DNA of 13,920 nt from DATIHF01 sp035480955 (GCA_035480955.1 DATIHF010000042.1:1-13920); one strand, 5' to 3'. Shown: positions 1 through 6,723, counted from the first letter of the stretch. The notes: a model not told the origin generated them from the sequence alone. Made by a program: numbers and translations.

Positions 1-95
1 ACAACCAGATCGTCAGAGCGTTTTTGTAAACGTTTTGAAAGTGCAAAAAACTTTTTATTGTTTGTCTTGCGAAAAAATTTTTTCGCTATTTTCAT
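1..95 (-). CDS. N-terminal fragment of an unidentified gene, runs off left edge
   Basis: An ATG at 95-93 follows the secD stop after 3 nt and the frame stays open for 31 codons to the window edge. The visible N-terminus is very basic (about ten Lys/Arg in the first 28 residues) and ends in ...QKRSDDLV. The tight spacing says it belongs to the secD operon. secF usually follows secD, but SecF proteins normally enter a membrane segment within about 10-15 residues; none is seen here, so I do not call secF. There is no clear SD, so translation is probably coupled to secD. Confidence 0.5.
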   Translation of the reverse strand, partial: MKIAKKFFRKTNNKKFFALSKRLQKRSDDLV

Positions 96-98
96 GTT

Positions 99-1433
99 TT
101 ATTTTCTATACGCGAGCCTCAAAAAGGTTCGTGTGACAGTAATGGCGGTAAACATCGAAACAAGGATTCCGATACCCAGCGCAACAGCAAAGCCACGCAC
201 TTGTCCAGTCCCAAAGGTAAACAAAATCAAAGTGGTAATCAGTGAAGAAATATTTGAGTCTCTGATCGAGTTCCAGGCTCTACTAAAGCCAATCTCAATT
301 GCTTGATTATTCGTTCGACCAGCTCGTAGCTCCTCCCTCATTCTTTCAAAGATCAAAACATTTGCGTCAACTGCCATACCAATAGAAAGAATAAAGCCTG
401 CAATTCCTGCTAGAGTCAAGGTAATTGGTATCCCTTTAAAAAGCGCTAGAGAAATCATCGTGTAAATTAACAAAGCACAGTCAGCTAATATTCCTGGGAT
501 TCCGTAGAAAAAGACCATGAAAACTGCAACAACAAAAAGTCCAACTATACCGGCGATCAGGCTGCGATGAACCGACTCTTGGCCTAAACTAGCTCCAACT
601 GTTCTCTCTGAAACTACATCGATTTTTTTCACTGGTAATGCTCCCGCATTAAGCTCTGTCGAAAGCCTTTTTGCTTCTTCAACACTGACCCCGGTGATTT
701 GCCCTTTATCACTAATCTCGGATTGCACCGTCGGAGCAGAAACCACTTGATCATCAAGGAAAATAGCCAACGGCTTTCCGATCAAACCTCGCGTAACCTC
801 GCCAAATTTTGGAGCAGCGTCGCTTTTTAATTCAAAAGCAACAACTGGTTGCCCTTGAGTCTGGTTATTTTGGGCTTGAGGATAATCAACGCTAGCATTT
901 TTCAGATCTTTGCCAGAAATTCCTGTAGGTTTAGTATTTTCTAGAGTGGGATAAGTTCCTGCTGGGGTGTTGGGGTCTACGAAAGCTCGAAATTCTAACT
1001 TGGCGGTTTCACCAACCAGTTTTTTTGCCTCATCAACATTTTTAACACCGGGGAGTTGGACAATAATCCGGTACTCACCGTTGACCTGCGAGGTTTGAAT
1101 GATCGCTTCCGAAACACCAAAAAGATTGACCCGTCGTTCGATCACATCTTTAGCTGAGTTTAGAGCTTGCGCTTTTTGAGACGCAGGGATATCACTCACG
1201 TCAGCTTTTAAAATCAGGTCAGTCCCACCTTGTAGGTCAAGACCAAGCTTTACATCCAAATCCCTTTGGAGTTTAAAACCAAAGATATTGGTATCAAGTT
1301 TTGGTCCCGAGAGAACTGTGTTGAGCTTGATCGGGCCAAAGTTTGTTTTGATCGGGACCGTGGGCCAGTCAACGACCAGAGCAATTATAACAATGGCGAA
1401 AATTAAAACTAAAAATATTCTTTCTCGTTTCAT
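99..1433 (-). CDS. secD: Protein translocase subunit SecD
   Basis: SecD (444 aa) is the RND-type accessory subunit of the Sec translocon; with SecF it uses the proton motive force to help exported proteins leave the membrane on the outer side. Seen: an N-terminal membrane anchor (about residues 5-22), the SecD signature LGLDLQGG at 63-70, the P1 periplasmic-type domain to about residue 275, then about five C-terminal membrane segments (from residue 290) carrying the hallmark GMAVDANVLIFERMREEL at 352-369. The length is in the compact range for Gram-positive and CPR SecD, and it is not fused to SecF. The ATG at 1433 is the natural start: the anchor begins directly after it, and a weak purine-rich stretch lies just upstream. 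The gene sits 22 nt behind the nucleotidyltransferase-like gene and 3 nt ahead of the left-edge ORF. Confidence 0.95.
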   Translation of the reverse strand: MKRERIFLVLIFAIVIIALVVDWPTVPIKTNFGPIKLNTVLSGPKLDTNIFGFKLQRDLDVKLGLDLQGGTDLILKADVSDIPASQKAQALNSAKDVIERRVNLFGVSEAIIQTSQVNGEYRIIVQLPGVKNVDEAKKLVGETAKLEFRAFVDPNTPAGTYPTLENTKPTGISGKDLKNASVDYPQAQNNQTQGQPVVAFELKSDAAPKFGEVTRGLIGKPLAIFLDDQVVSAPTVQSEISDKGQITGVSVEEAKRLSTELNAGALPVKKIDVVSERTVGASLGQESVHRSLIAGIVGLFVVAVFMVFFYGIPGILADCALLIYTMISLALFKGIPITLTLAGIAGFILSIGMAVDANVLIFERMREELRAGRTNNQAIEIGFSRAWNSIRDSNISSLITTLILFTFGTGQVRGFAVALGIGILVSMFTAITVTRTFLRLAYRK

Positions 1434-1455
1434 AACTTTTCTTCAGCTTGCTATT

Positions 1456-2031
1456 TTATTGAATGATCTCTTCTTCGTCCCCCACCAACATCACACGAGT
1501 TTTTTCTAAAATCCCAGTGACAAAAGGATCACGTCGGTGTTTTCTAAAATTAAATTCATCTTCAGTCATAACAGTGTAATTTATTTCCCGGCCAACTTCA
1601 TTTTCAGCCTTTTTTACAATTTGAGCTAATTGTGGAAGAACAATGTTACCAACCACTAGGAGGTCAACGTCGGAAGATCCTACCGGTCGGTGACGGATAT
1701 AACCACCAGACAACAAAGCATACTTTAACTTCCCCAGCTTTCCTCTTTCTTTAATGATATCTCCTCCCAGTCCTTGGGATTTGGCTATCATTCTGGAAAG
1801 CTCCTCGGTGAAAATATAGTCTTTGCGAAAACCGTAAAACTTTCTGTTTGCCCGAGCTTCCGAAAAAAGCATATCACCTTTTTCCATCCTTGAAAGTTCA
1901 GCTCGTACCGCATTAATTTGCTCGCCGACCATACGAACTAATTCACGGACATAAAAAATTTTGCCCGGATTGGACAAAAAAACCGTCAGCAACTTTACTC
2001 TAGTTTTTGAAATAAATAAATCTTTTAACAT
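1456..2031 (-). CDS. Winged-helix protein with MNT-type nucleotidyltransferase-like domain
   Basis: A 191-aa two-domain protein. Residues about 1-75 look like a winged helix-turn-helix (LLTVFLSNPGKIFYVRELV then a recognition-helix-like stretch), as in small transcriptional regulators. Residues about 100-185 resemble a minimal nucleotidyltransferase: a glycine pair at 109-110, then GSSDVDLLVVG at 118-128 giving the Asp-x-Asp pair (D121, D123). The position where MNT enzymes usually have a third carboxylate reads REINYTV (N151), so catalysis is doubtful. The family is common in CPR and other bacteria and is usually annotated only as a transcriptional regulator; the target and any nucleotidyl transfer are unknown. 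It could be the antitoxin-like half of an MNT/HEPN pair, but no HEPN partner is next to it. A good SD (TAAGGAG, overlapping the preceding stop) fixes the ATG at 2031. Confidence 0.75.
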   Translation of the reverse strand: MLKDLFISKTRVKLLTVFLSNPGKIFYVRELVRMVGEQINAVRAELSRMEKGDMLFSEARANRKFYGFRKDYIFTEELSRMIAKSQGLGGDIIKERGKLGKLKYALLSGGYIRHRPVGSSDVDLLVVGNIVLPQLAQIVKKAENEVGREINYTVMTEDEFNFRKHRRDPFVTGILEKTRVMLVGDEEEIIQ

Positions 2032-2040
2032 CTACGAAAA

Positions 2041-2047
2041 CTCCTTA
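2041..2047 (-). promoter_or_regulatory. Shine-Dalgarno site overlapping the upstream stop codon
   Basis: On the minus strand TAAGGAG contains both the TAA stop of the DUF3048 gene and a full GGAG core, 9 nt before the ATG at 2031. This suggests coupled translation of the two genes. It is one of only a few clear SDs in the window. Confidence 0.7.
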
Positions 2048-3160
2048 CGGGTAGGTAAAGCTAGAACCAGGCGGGATGATCGCAATCCAAATCTTACCTC
2101 GATTTAATTTGATCTCTGTTCCGTTTTTATCTAAAAAGAGAGTTCTACTAGTACGCGAATCCTTTTTCCAGGTGCCCTCGACCACAGTTCCGTTTTCAAA
2201 AACCTTTGCATCACCTGATCCAACTGTATTCATCTGCAGTCTCGAATGCCCGGAGGGGTCAGGATAGTTTGAAACTGTCTGCACCACCACTGTCTTCACT
2301 TCTAACTGAGTATTAGTTTCAGCATCAATAGATGCTTTCCCTTGACTAAAACGAACGTAGGAGTTGCTATCAGGGTTGTAGTGCCATTCGTCGTCATAAG
2401 CATAAGTTCCCAAAAAACCAAGTTTTATATTAAAAGTTGCTGGACGTTTGTCCCGGGTAGGAATTTCTTTATCATCTAAAAATTTCCAAAGTGTTATTGT
2501 CTCTGGTTTATAACCTCTTGCATCCGCTTGGCCACGTAATTTATCGGTCGTGCTGTAGACATTGTGCGGCGCTGGCCGAGCGCTTGTTCTTTCAAAAGTC
2601 GGGGGTCCAATCGTCAAACCATTTAGATCTTTGATGTGATATTGATTAATTTTATCTAGAGCGTCGGGTGAACCACCAAAATGTACGTAAGCGGCTCCGT
2701 ACTCTACCGCCCAATCGAGGTAATAAGGTCGAGCACTACGAATTGGTCCCATTTTGGTATCTTCTTGCAAAAAGACTGCCATAAAACGGGTGATACCACC
2801 CTCAGCCAAAGCCTCGTAAACTACTTCTGCCTTTGAAAGACCGCTTTGTGGTCGAGCATCAGTATGATTCTCAACCATCACTGCAAGTGGAATTCTGTGT
2901 ATCCAAGCCTCTGTTTCGCTTTTTTTAAAGAGCACTCCATCAATAGGGTTGGGCGTGTCTTTTGGCTCTTCAGCAACTCCTGAAATTACTTCTCCTTTGG
3001 AAAAAAGTGTCTGGTTGATCGCTCCAAGTTTTCCCGCTCCGATCAAATAACCTGTCCAGGCGCAAATTCCGATCAGAATTAGTAAACTCCCGACAACTAC
3101 AGCCTTCTTAAAGGCAGGAAGAGCAAAAAATTTTTCTTTTAAGTAAGCAAACACTTTCAT
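2045..3160 (-). CDS. DUF3048 family protein (YerB-like), membrane-anchored
   Basis: A 371-aa protein with an N-terminal membrane anchor (residues about 18-42, AVVVGSLLILIGICAWTGYL) and no lipobox, so the rest is expected outside the membrane. Residues about 88-230 match the N-terminal DUF3048 domain as I know it: PLAVMVENHTDARPQSGLSK, VVYEALAEGGITRFMAVF, GPIRSARPYY (139-148) and VHFGGSPDAL (159-168). The C-terminal DUF3048_C part (about 245-371) ends with the pattern G-V-V-x-G-x-W, a Thr-rich strand and GKIWIAIIPPG. Bacillus YerB is the named relative; its biochemical role is not established to my knowledge. It is the first gene of the minus-strand cluster. No SD precedes the ATG at 3160 (the strand there reads as an anti-SD), and there is no -10 at the leaderless distance, so its promoter is unclear. 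Confidence 0.85.
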   Translation of the reverse strand: MKVFAYLKEKFFALPAFKKAVVVGSLLILIGICAWTGYLIGAGKLGAINQTLFSKGEVISGVAEEPKDTPNPIDGVLFKKSETEAWIHRIPLAVMVENHTDARPQSGLSKAEVVYEALAEGGITRFMAVFLQEDTKMGPIRSARPYYLDWAVEYGAAYVHFGGSPDALDKINQYHIKDLNGLTIGPPTFERTSARPAPHNVYSTTDKLRGQADARGYKPETITLWKFLDDKEIPTRDKRPATFNIKLGFLGTYAYDDEWHYNPDSNSYVRFSQGKASIDAETNTQLEVKTVVVQTVSNYPDPSGHSRLQMNTVGSGDAKVFENGTVVEGTWKKDSRTSRTLFLDKNGTEIKLNRGKIWIAIIPPGSSFTYP

Positions 3161-3250
3161 AAATGGGGAGGAAGGATTTTGTTTAATCCTTATTTCGAGA
3201 TAGAGAGTAACATAACTACTCGAAAAGGTGCAACTGGTAATTTACTTAGC

Positions 3251-3279
3251 TTGAAGTCTTGGAGTCACCATGGTAATAT
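3251..3279 (+). promoter_or_regulatory. Promoter of the 94-aa membrane protein, leaderless geometry
   Basis: TTGAAG (3251-3256), 17-nt spacer, then TAATAT (3274-3279) with an extended-10 TG at 3271-3272. The ATG at 3287 is 7 nt past the -10 box, where transcription should begin. Confidence 0.6.
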
Positions 3280-3286
3280 TTCAGCG

Positions 3287-3571
3287 ATGCCAAGAAAAAC
3301 TCGTTCGGAAAAAATTTTAGCTAAACTTCGAAGACTGGAAAGAGAACAGACCCCTTCTCAACCTGGTGAAGAAGTAGCCCCAATCAACCAAACTACCCCA
3401 AGCAAAATCGCCTATGAGTTTAAGGCGGAAGAGAAACAGCAACAGCCCGCTCCCATTAGAACCATGGCAATCGACTATTCTTACGTCTACAAAGACCTTC
3501 GCAAAACCGCTTTTTTCGCTGCTGTGGCGGTACTTTTTGAAATTGTCCTCAGAATATTTATTTTCAAATAG
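3287..3571 (+). CDS. Small C-tail-anchored membrane protein of unknown function
   Basis: A 94-aa protein. The N-terminus is highly basic and predicted helical (MPRKTRSEKILAKLRR), the middle (residues 20-60) is Gln/Pro/Glu-rich and probably disordered, and residues about 74-94 form one membrane segment ending at the stop, so the bulk should face the cytoplasm. I associate short proteins with a 'PRKTRxEKI' start and one C-terminal TM with Microgenomates-type genomes; function unknown. The start at 3287 is chosen because that motif opens the protein and the ATG sits exactly at the expected transcription start. The frame is open upstream to a TTG at 3179 that has a GGAGG 7 nt before it; that would add 36 residues of unremarkable sequence. 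No terminator is seen before the next promoter. Confidence 0.65.
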   Translation: MPRKTRSEKILAKLRRLEREQTPSQPGEEVAPINQTTPSKIAYEFKAEEKQQQPAPIRTMAIDYSYVYKDLRKTAFFAAVAVLFEIVLRIFIFK

Positions 3572-3594
3572 GTTCGACTTGTGCCTAATAGTGC

Positions 3595-3624
3595 TTGACA
3601 GGCTCAATGAAGCTGTGCTACGAT
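3595..3624 (+). promoter_or_regulatory. Strong sigma70-type promoter of the DUF5679 gene
   Basis: A consensus TTGACA at 3595-3600, 18-nt spacer, and TACGAT at 3619-3624 with extended-10 TG (3616-3617). By the 7-nt rule seen at rnpB, transcription should begin at about 3632. It is one of the three perfect -35 boxes in the window. Confidence 0.7.
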
Positions 3625-3630
3625 CAATTT

Positions 3631-3657
3631 CGAGGCTATTTAGCCTCGTTGTTTTTG
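3631..3657 (+). other. 5'-terminal hairpin with terminator-like T tract
   Basis: CGAGGCT (3631-3637), loop ATTT, AGCCTCG (3642-3648), then TTGTTTTTG. It has the form of an intrinsic terminator and could end transcripts of the upstream small gene. For transcripts from the promoter at 3595-3624 it lies at the very 5' end, where it could protect the mRNA instead. Confidence 0.6.
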
Positions 3658-3778
3658 TAACACCCTCATTAGCACCCTTATTTTGAAGGGAGGTGAATTA
3701 GGAAACAGATAACAGAAATGCAGTAGCGAGAGTAAAACCCTGCTAACCGCGCTTACTGTTTTCTGATCCCTGATCATT
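3632..3778 (+). promoter_or_regulatory. Structured 5' leader of the DUF5679 gene
   Basis: About 147 nt lie between the inferred transcription start and the ATG, in a window where most genes seem leaderless. In order: the 5'-terminal hairpin; a small hairpin CCCTT (3675-3679)/AAGGG (3686-3690) that covers part of a near-perfect SD, AAGGGAGGTGA (3686-3696); then a long stem made of CAGAAA (3713-3718)/TTTCTG (3760-3765), CAGTA (3721-3725)/TACTG (3754-3758) and GCG (3726-3728)/CGC (3750-3752). The SD has no start codon at a usable distance; the nearest ATG (3718) gives Met-Gln-stop. No SD precedes the true ATG at 3779. An alternative pairing GGAAACAG (3701-3708)/CTGTTTTC (3756-3763) excludes the long stem, so two states are possible. 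I recognise no known riboswitch core. Confidence 0.5.
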
Positions 3779-3919
3779 ATGGCTTCCATGTACTGTGTAA
3801 AATGCCGAGCAAAAAGAGACGTTGCCAATCCAGAGCAAGTTACCATGAAAAATGGTAAGAAAGCTCTTCGAGGTACTTGTCCAGTTTGCGGCACTAAAAT
3901 GTTCAAAATTGGTGGTTAG
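3779..3919 (+). CDS. DUF5679 family mini-protein with two CXXC motifs
   Basis: A 46-aa protein with CVKC at residues 6-9 and CPVC at 34-37, which together can bind one zinc ion as a small ribbon. Between them is the strand-like stretch VTMKNGKKALRGT, and after them GTKMFKIGG. This layout (YCVKCR...VTMKNGR.A..G.CPVCGTK..R) is the DUF5679 pattern as I recall it, a family common in CPR and Chloroflexi genomes with no known function; an RNA- or ribosome-associated role is only a guess from its size and charge. The ATG at 3779 gives the family's usual length; a second ATG three codons on (3788) is possible. The gene has its own strong promoter and leader and a terminator 14 nt past the stop. Confidence 0.8.
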   Translation: MASMYCVKCRAKRDVANPEQVTMKNGKKALRGTCPVCGTKMFKIGG

Positions 3920-3932
3920 TTTTTCACCACTT

Positions 3933-3973
3933 CAGAAAACCCCTTTGGAAATATTTACTGAGGGGTTTTTCTG
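3933..3973. terminator. Bidirectional intrinsic terminator between DUF5679 and dedA genes
   Basis: CAGAAAACCCCT (3933-3944) pairs with AGGGGTTTTTCTG (3961-3973), with one extra T. Read on the plus strand it gives GGGG then TTTTT; read on the minus strand it gives GGGG then TTTT. It serves the convergent DUF5679 and dedA genes, and its right arm lies inside the last codons of dedA. Confidence 0.8.
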
Positions 3974-4572
3974 TGCCGTCTTTCGTTAATTAAGTGAATG
4001 ATAGAAGGGAGCAAAGAGACCAGGATTATTAAAGCAACGATCGGTAGTAAGTATTTATCAACATTGGGAATTGCTTGACCGAGAAAATAACCAGCTAAGG
4101 TGACCCCAACCGCCCATAAAAAAGCCCCCGCAATATTAAACCAAAAAAATGTCCGGTAATGCATCGACCCAATTCCGGCAACTATCGGAGCGAAAGTACG
4201 AATGATTGGAGTGAAGCGAGCTAATATGATTGCTTTTCCACCGTGCTTTTTGTAAAACTCTTCGGCTCTGGAAATATTTTTTTTGTGGAACCAGAAAGAT
4301 TCTTCCTTACTGAAAAGTCTTCGACCGTATCTTTTCCCAAAAGCATAGCCCACATTGTCACCAACTACCGCAGCGATGAAACACCCCAAGGCAAGGGCAT
4401 AGATATTAAAAACCCCGGCTGAAGCCAAAAAACCAGCGGTAAACAGCAAACTATCTCCAGGCAAGATTACCCCAATCAAAAGTCCAGATTCGGCAAAAAC
4501 CATACCAAAAACTCCAAAGTACCCAATCGTGCGTACCAATTTTTCCAAATCAATATGAAGAAAGATATCCAT
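3955..4572 (-). CDS. DedA/SNARE-associated (VTT) family membrane protein
   Basis: A 205-aa integral membrane protein of the DedA family. Members are linked to membrane homeostasis and proton-motive force, and recent work ties some of them to undecaprenyl-phosphate or phospholipid translocation; the substrate here cannot be read from sequence. Seen: the N-terminal re-entrant motif with E28 and LPGD (37-40), GDNVGYAFGKRYGR (71-84), the basic signature RFTPIIRTFAPIVAGIG (119-135) with R119 and R125, and C-terminal TM helices to about residue 193 followed by a basic tail. The ATG overlaps the comM stop (UGAUG, 1 nt shared), so translation is probably coupled and comM and dedA share one transcript. 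The 3' end overlaps the bidirectional terminator. Confidence 0.9.
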   Translation of the reverse strand: MDIFLHIDLEKLVRTIGYFGVFGMVFAESGLLIGVILPGDSLLFTAGFLASAGVFNIYALALGCFIAAVVGDNVGYAFGKRYGRRLFSKEESFWFHKKNISRAEEFYKKHGGKAIILARFTPIIRTFAPIVAGIGSMHYRTFFWFNIAGAFLWAVGVTLAGYFLGQAIPNVDKYLLPIVALIILVSLLPSIIHLINERRHRKTPQ

Positions 4573-6086
4573 CAGTTTGTTTCTCTCGCTCGGTATTGTA
4601 TTGCCTCAGCTAAATGTTTGGTTTTGATTCCTTTGGAATTATCCAAATCTGCAATGGTACGAGCGACCTTTAAAATTCTAACATAACCTCGAGCAGAGAT
4701 TTGAAATTTGTTGATCGCGGCAGCAAGCAGTGTTTTTCCTTCTTCATCAAGATTGCAGAGCTCTTTGACTTGGCGGCTATTCATCTCTGCGTTGGCAACG
4801 AGATTTAGTTTTTTTAATCGCCTACTTTGTAAATCACGAGCTTTCTGTACTCGGGTGCGAATCAATTTCGAAGACTCACCAGTGGGAATATTGATCAATT
4901 CTTTGGTTTTCACGGCCGGAACATCAAGGAAAATATCGATTCGATCAAGTATCGGTCCGGATAATCTTTTTTGGTAGCGGCTCACTTGCCCGGGCAAACA
5001 AGTACAATTTTTCGTTGGATCACCAAAATAGCCACAGGGGCAAGGATTCGCCGCCGCGACAAGAATAAATTTAGCTGGGAATTTAGCGCTGCTGTTGGCT
5101 CGAGAAACTACTACGAAACCATCCTCAAGCGGTTGGCGCAAAGCTTCCACAACACTTCTGGGAAACTCTGGGAATTCATCTAGAAAAAGGACCCCGCGAT
5201 GGGCCAAAGAAATTTCCCCTGGTCGAGGATTGGTACCGCCACCAATAATCCCAACACTACTAGCGGTGTGATGAGGTGCGCGAAACGGTCGAGTTCTCAC
5301 CAAACCTTCTTCGACACTACCTACAACTGAGTAAATTTTGGTCATTTCCACTGCTTCGATAAAAGTCAGACGAGGAAGAATGGAGGGAAAAGTCCGGGCC
5401 AGTAGTGTCTTACCTGCACCAGGAGAACCGCGCATCAGCACATTATGTCCGCCAGCTGCAGCAATCTCCAAAGCTCTTTTGGCTTGTTCTTGCCCTTTGA
5501 CATCTTTCATATCAAACTCTTCCAGCTCGGTGTCTTTGAATTCGAATTTTATTTTTTTAACCGGGGGGATTTCCGAAATTTTGGCGAAATGGTCAAAAAT
5601 TTCTTTGATACTTTGGGCGGGGATAATCGTCAAACCATCAACCACCATGGCTTCGGCGGCGTTAATACTTGGAAGCACGAGTGTATCAAAACCTTTTTCT
5701 TTAGCCGCTCCTGCAAGCAGTAGTGTCCCACGAGCCGAGTTGATCGACCCATCCAGTGAAAGCTCCCCGAAGACTAGTGTCTTGCTCAAATCAGCGACCA
5801 GCTGACCGCTAGCAAGGAGAATCCCCAGGGCAATTGGCAGGTCAAAAGCTGGTCCTTCTTTGGGTAAATCCGCCGGAGCTAGATTAACAGTAATTCTTTT
5901 GGCCGGAAAGTCCGCACCAGAGTTTTTCAAAGCCGCGCGGACTCGTTCCTTTGATTCCTCGACGGCTTTGTCAGGCAAACCGACGATCTGAAAAGACGGC
6001 AGACCCTGGGTTGCAATGTCCACCTCAACTGTGATCGGGACAACTTCGAGTCCAATGATGGAACCAGAATAAACTTTCGCTAGCAT
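4572..6086 (-). CDS. comM: ComM/YifB-family AAA+ ATPase (Mg-chelatase-like)
   Basis: A 504-aa protein. In Vibrio, ComM is a hexameric branch-migration helicase that helps integrate DNA taken up by natural transformation; the family is nearly universal and also called YifB. Seen: an N-terminal Lon-S5-like domain (residues about 1-165; MLAKVYSGSIIGLE start, QIVGLPDKAVEESKERVRAA, PADLPKEGPAFDLPIALG), Walker A GSPGAGKT (220-227), RPFRAPHHTAS (266-276), Walker B VLFLDEFPEF (299-308), the cysteine-rich NPCPCGY...NCTC loop (347-363), sensor/arginine segment LDRIDIFLDVP, and the Mg_chelatase_C domain (about 400-500, ISARGYVRILKVARTIADL). ATG 6086 is chosen over an in-frame TTG at 6092 because the family starts MLAKV and a TATAAT box sits 8 nt before this ATG. 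The gene is first in an operon with the DedA gene. Confidence 0.93.
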   Translation of the reverse strand: MLAKVYSGSIIGLEVVPITVEVDIATQGLPSFQIVGLPDKAVEESKERVRAALKNSGADFPAKRITVNLAPADLPKEGPAFDLPIALGILLASGQLVADLSKTLVFGELSLDGSINSARGTLLLAGAAKEKGFDTLVLPSINAAEAMVVDGLTIIPAQSIKEIFDHFAKISEIPPVKKIKFEFKDTELEEFDMKDVKGQEQAKRALEIAAAGGHNVLMRGSPGAGKTLLARTFPSILPRLTFIEAVEMTKIYSVVGSVEEGLVRTRPFRAPHHTASSVGIIGGGTNPRPGEISLAHRGVLFLDEFPEFPRSVVEALRQPLEDGFVVVSRANSSAKFPAKFILVAAANPCPCGYFGDPTKNCTCLPGQVSRYQKRLSGPILDRIDIFLDVPAVKTKELINIPTGESSKLIRTRVQKARDLQSRRLKKLNLVANAEMNSRQVKELCNLDEEGKTLLAAAINKFQISARGYVRILKVARTIADLDNSKGIKTKHLAEAIQYRARETN

Positions 6087-6094
6087 TGGCAAAG

Positions 6095-6122
6095 ATTATA
6101 TAGTTTTAGATTAGAAAAACAA
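6095..6122 (-). promoter_or_regulatory. Promoter of comM-dedA, leaderless geometry
   Basis: On the minus strand TTGTTT (6122-6117), 16-nt spacer, perfect TATAAT (6100-6095). The ATG follows after 8 nt, so the mRNA should have almost no leader. There is no SD. Confidence 0.65.
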
Positions 6123-6130
6123 GATATTTT

Positions 6131-6162
6131 AAAAAATGTGGGGAAAGATGCGGCTTTCCCCA
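6131..6162 (-). terminator. Intrinsic terminator of the lipoprotein gene
   Basis: On the minus strand a 9-bp perfect stem (TGGGGAAAG / CTTTCCCCA, bases 6139-6147 and 6154-6162) with a 6-nt loop is followed shortly by TTTTTT (6136-6131). It lies 24 nt past the lipoprotein stop and insulates it from the comM promoter. Confidence 0.8.
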
Positions 6163-6186
6163 GATGTTTGATGTGCTCAACTCAGA

Positions 6187-6717
6187 CTAGCAGGTTGGGC
6201 TGGGTTGCTCGATCAGATTTCCATCTCCGTCATAGACAAACCTGACCTTCTCACCGTTTGGACGGGTGATTTCATAGATGAACCTAACTGGACCGTCGTC
6301 TTTAGTCCAACTAATCACGACGTTTCCGGCAACTACCCCTCCGTTGAGATAACAAGGGTATTGGCTCCGGATCTCATCGAAGAACTTTGGGCTTAGCTCG
6401 TTGGTTGTGATCGTGCTCAGCTTCTCGTACTTCTTGACGACGAAGTTGTCCTCTTGCTGCTCTCCCTGAACGCGCACGAGATAGCCGCTGTCAGCGCTGT
6501 CCAAGTTGTCACCGGAGAGAATCTCGGACTTGGCATAGCCGCCGATGAGCAGCTGCCACTTCGCTCCGCATCCTTCTGGGATTGAGCAGTTTCTTTCAGT
6601 GTCTACGAGCACTCCAACTTTCGTCTGACCACCCTGATCCTCACCTTTGGACTTCGATGAGCAGGCCAGAAGTGTGACGGATAAACAGAGTACCGTCACT
6701 ACCATAAGCAGTTTCAT
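6187..6717 (-). CDS. Putative lipoprotein of unknown function, compositionally distinct
   Basis: A 176-aa protein with a type II signal peptide: MK, a hydrophobic core, and lipobox LLAC with the acceptor cysteine at residue 19, then a Ser/Lys/Gly-rich linker. The mature part has four more cysteines (44, 50, 122, 176) that could form two disulfides, and two strand-rich stretches at the C-terminus (VRFIYEI and KVRFVYDGDGNL). I recognise no family. The gene stands apart from its neighbours: two 60-base lines inside it (6421-6480 and 6541-6600) are each 33/60 G+C, its SD is textbook (AAGGAGG, 6 nt before ATG), and it has its own promoter and terminator. This suggests recent acquisition or different expression needs; a chimeric assembly is less likely because the flanks read through cleanly. 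Confidence 0.75.
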   Translation of the reverse strand: MKLLMVVTVLCLSVTLLACSSKSKGEDQGGQTKVGVLVDTERNCSIPEGCGAKWQLLIGGYAKSEILSGDNLDSADSGYLVRVQGEQQEDNFVVKKYEKLSTITTNELSPKFFDEIRSQYPCYLNGGVVAGNVVISWTKDDGPVRFIYEITRPNGEKVRFVYDGDGNLIEQPSPTC

Positions 6718-6723
6718 GATTTC

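Noticed and set aside
3632..3778. A known riboswitch, SRP RNA or T-box in the DUF5679 leader
   Set aside because: I compared it by eye with the cores of TPP, SAM, FMN, glycine, c-di-GMP, preQ1 and fluoride riboswitches and with the SRP core and found no match. It is kept as an unclassified leader.
3640..3906. An 88-codon open frame on the minus strand
   Set aside because: It is antisense to the DUF5679 gene and its leader; the plus-strand double-CXXC product is clearly the real one.
5338..5805. A 155-codon open frame on the plus strand
   Set aside because: It lies wholly antisense to the conserved ATPase core of comM, has a low-complexity Ser-rich product and no promoter or SD; it is a shadow of that gene.
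6087..6092. TTG at 6092 as the start of comM
   Set aside because: The family begins at MLAKV, and the TTG would precede the inferred transcription start.
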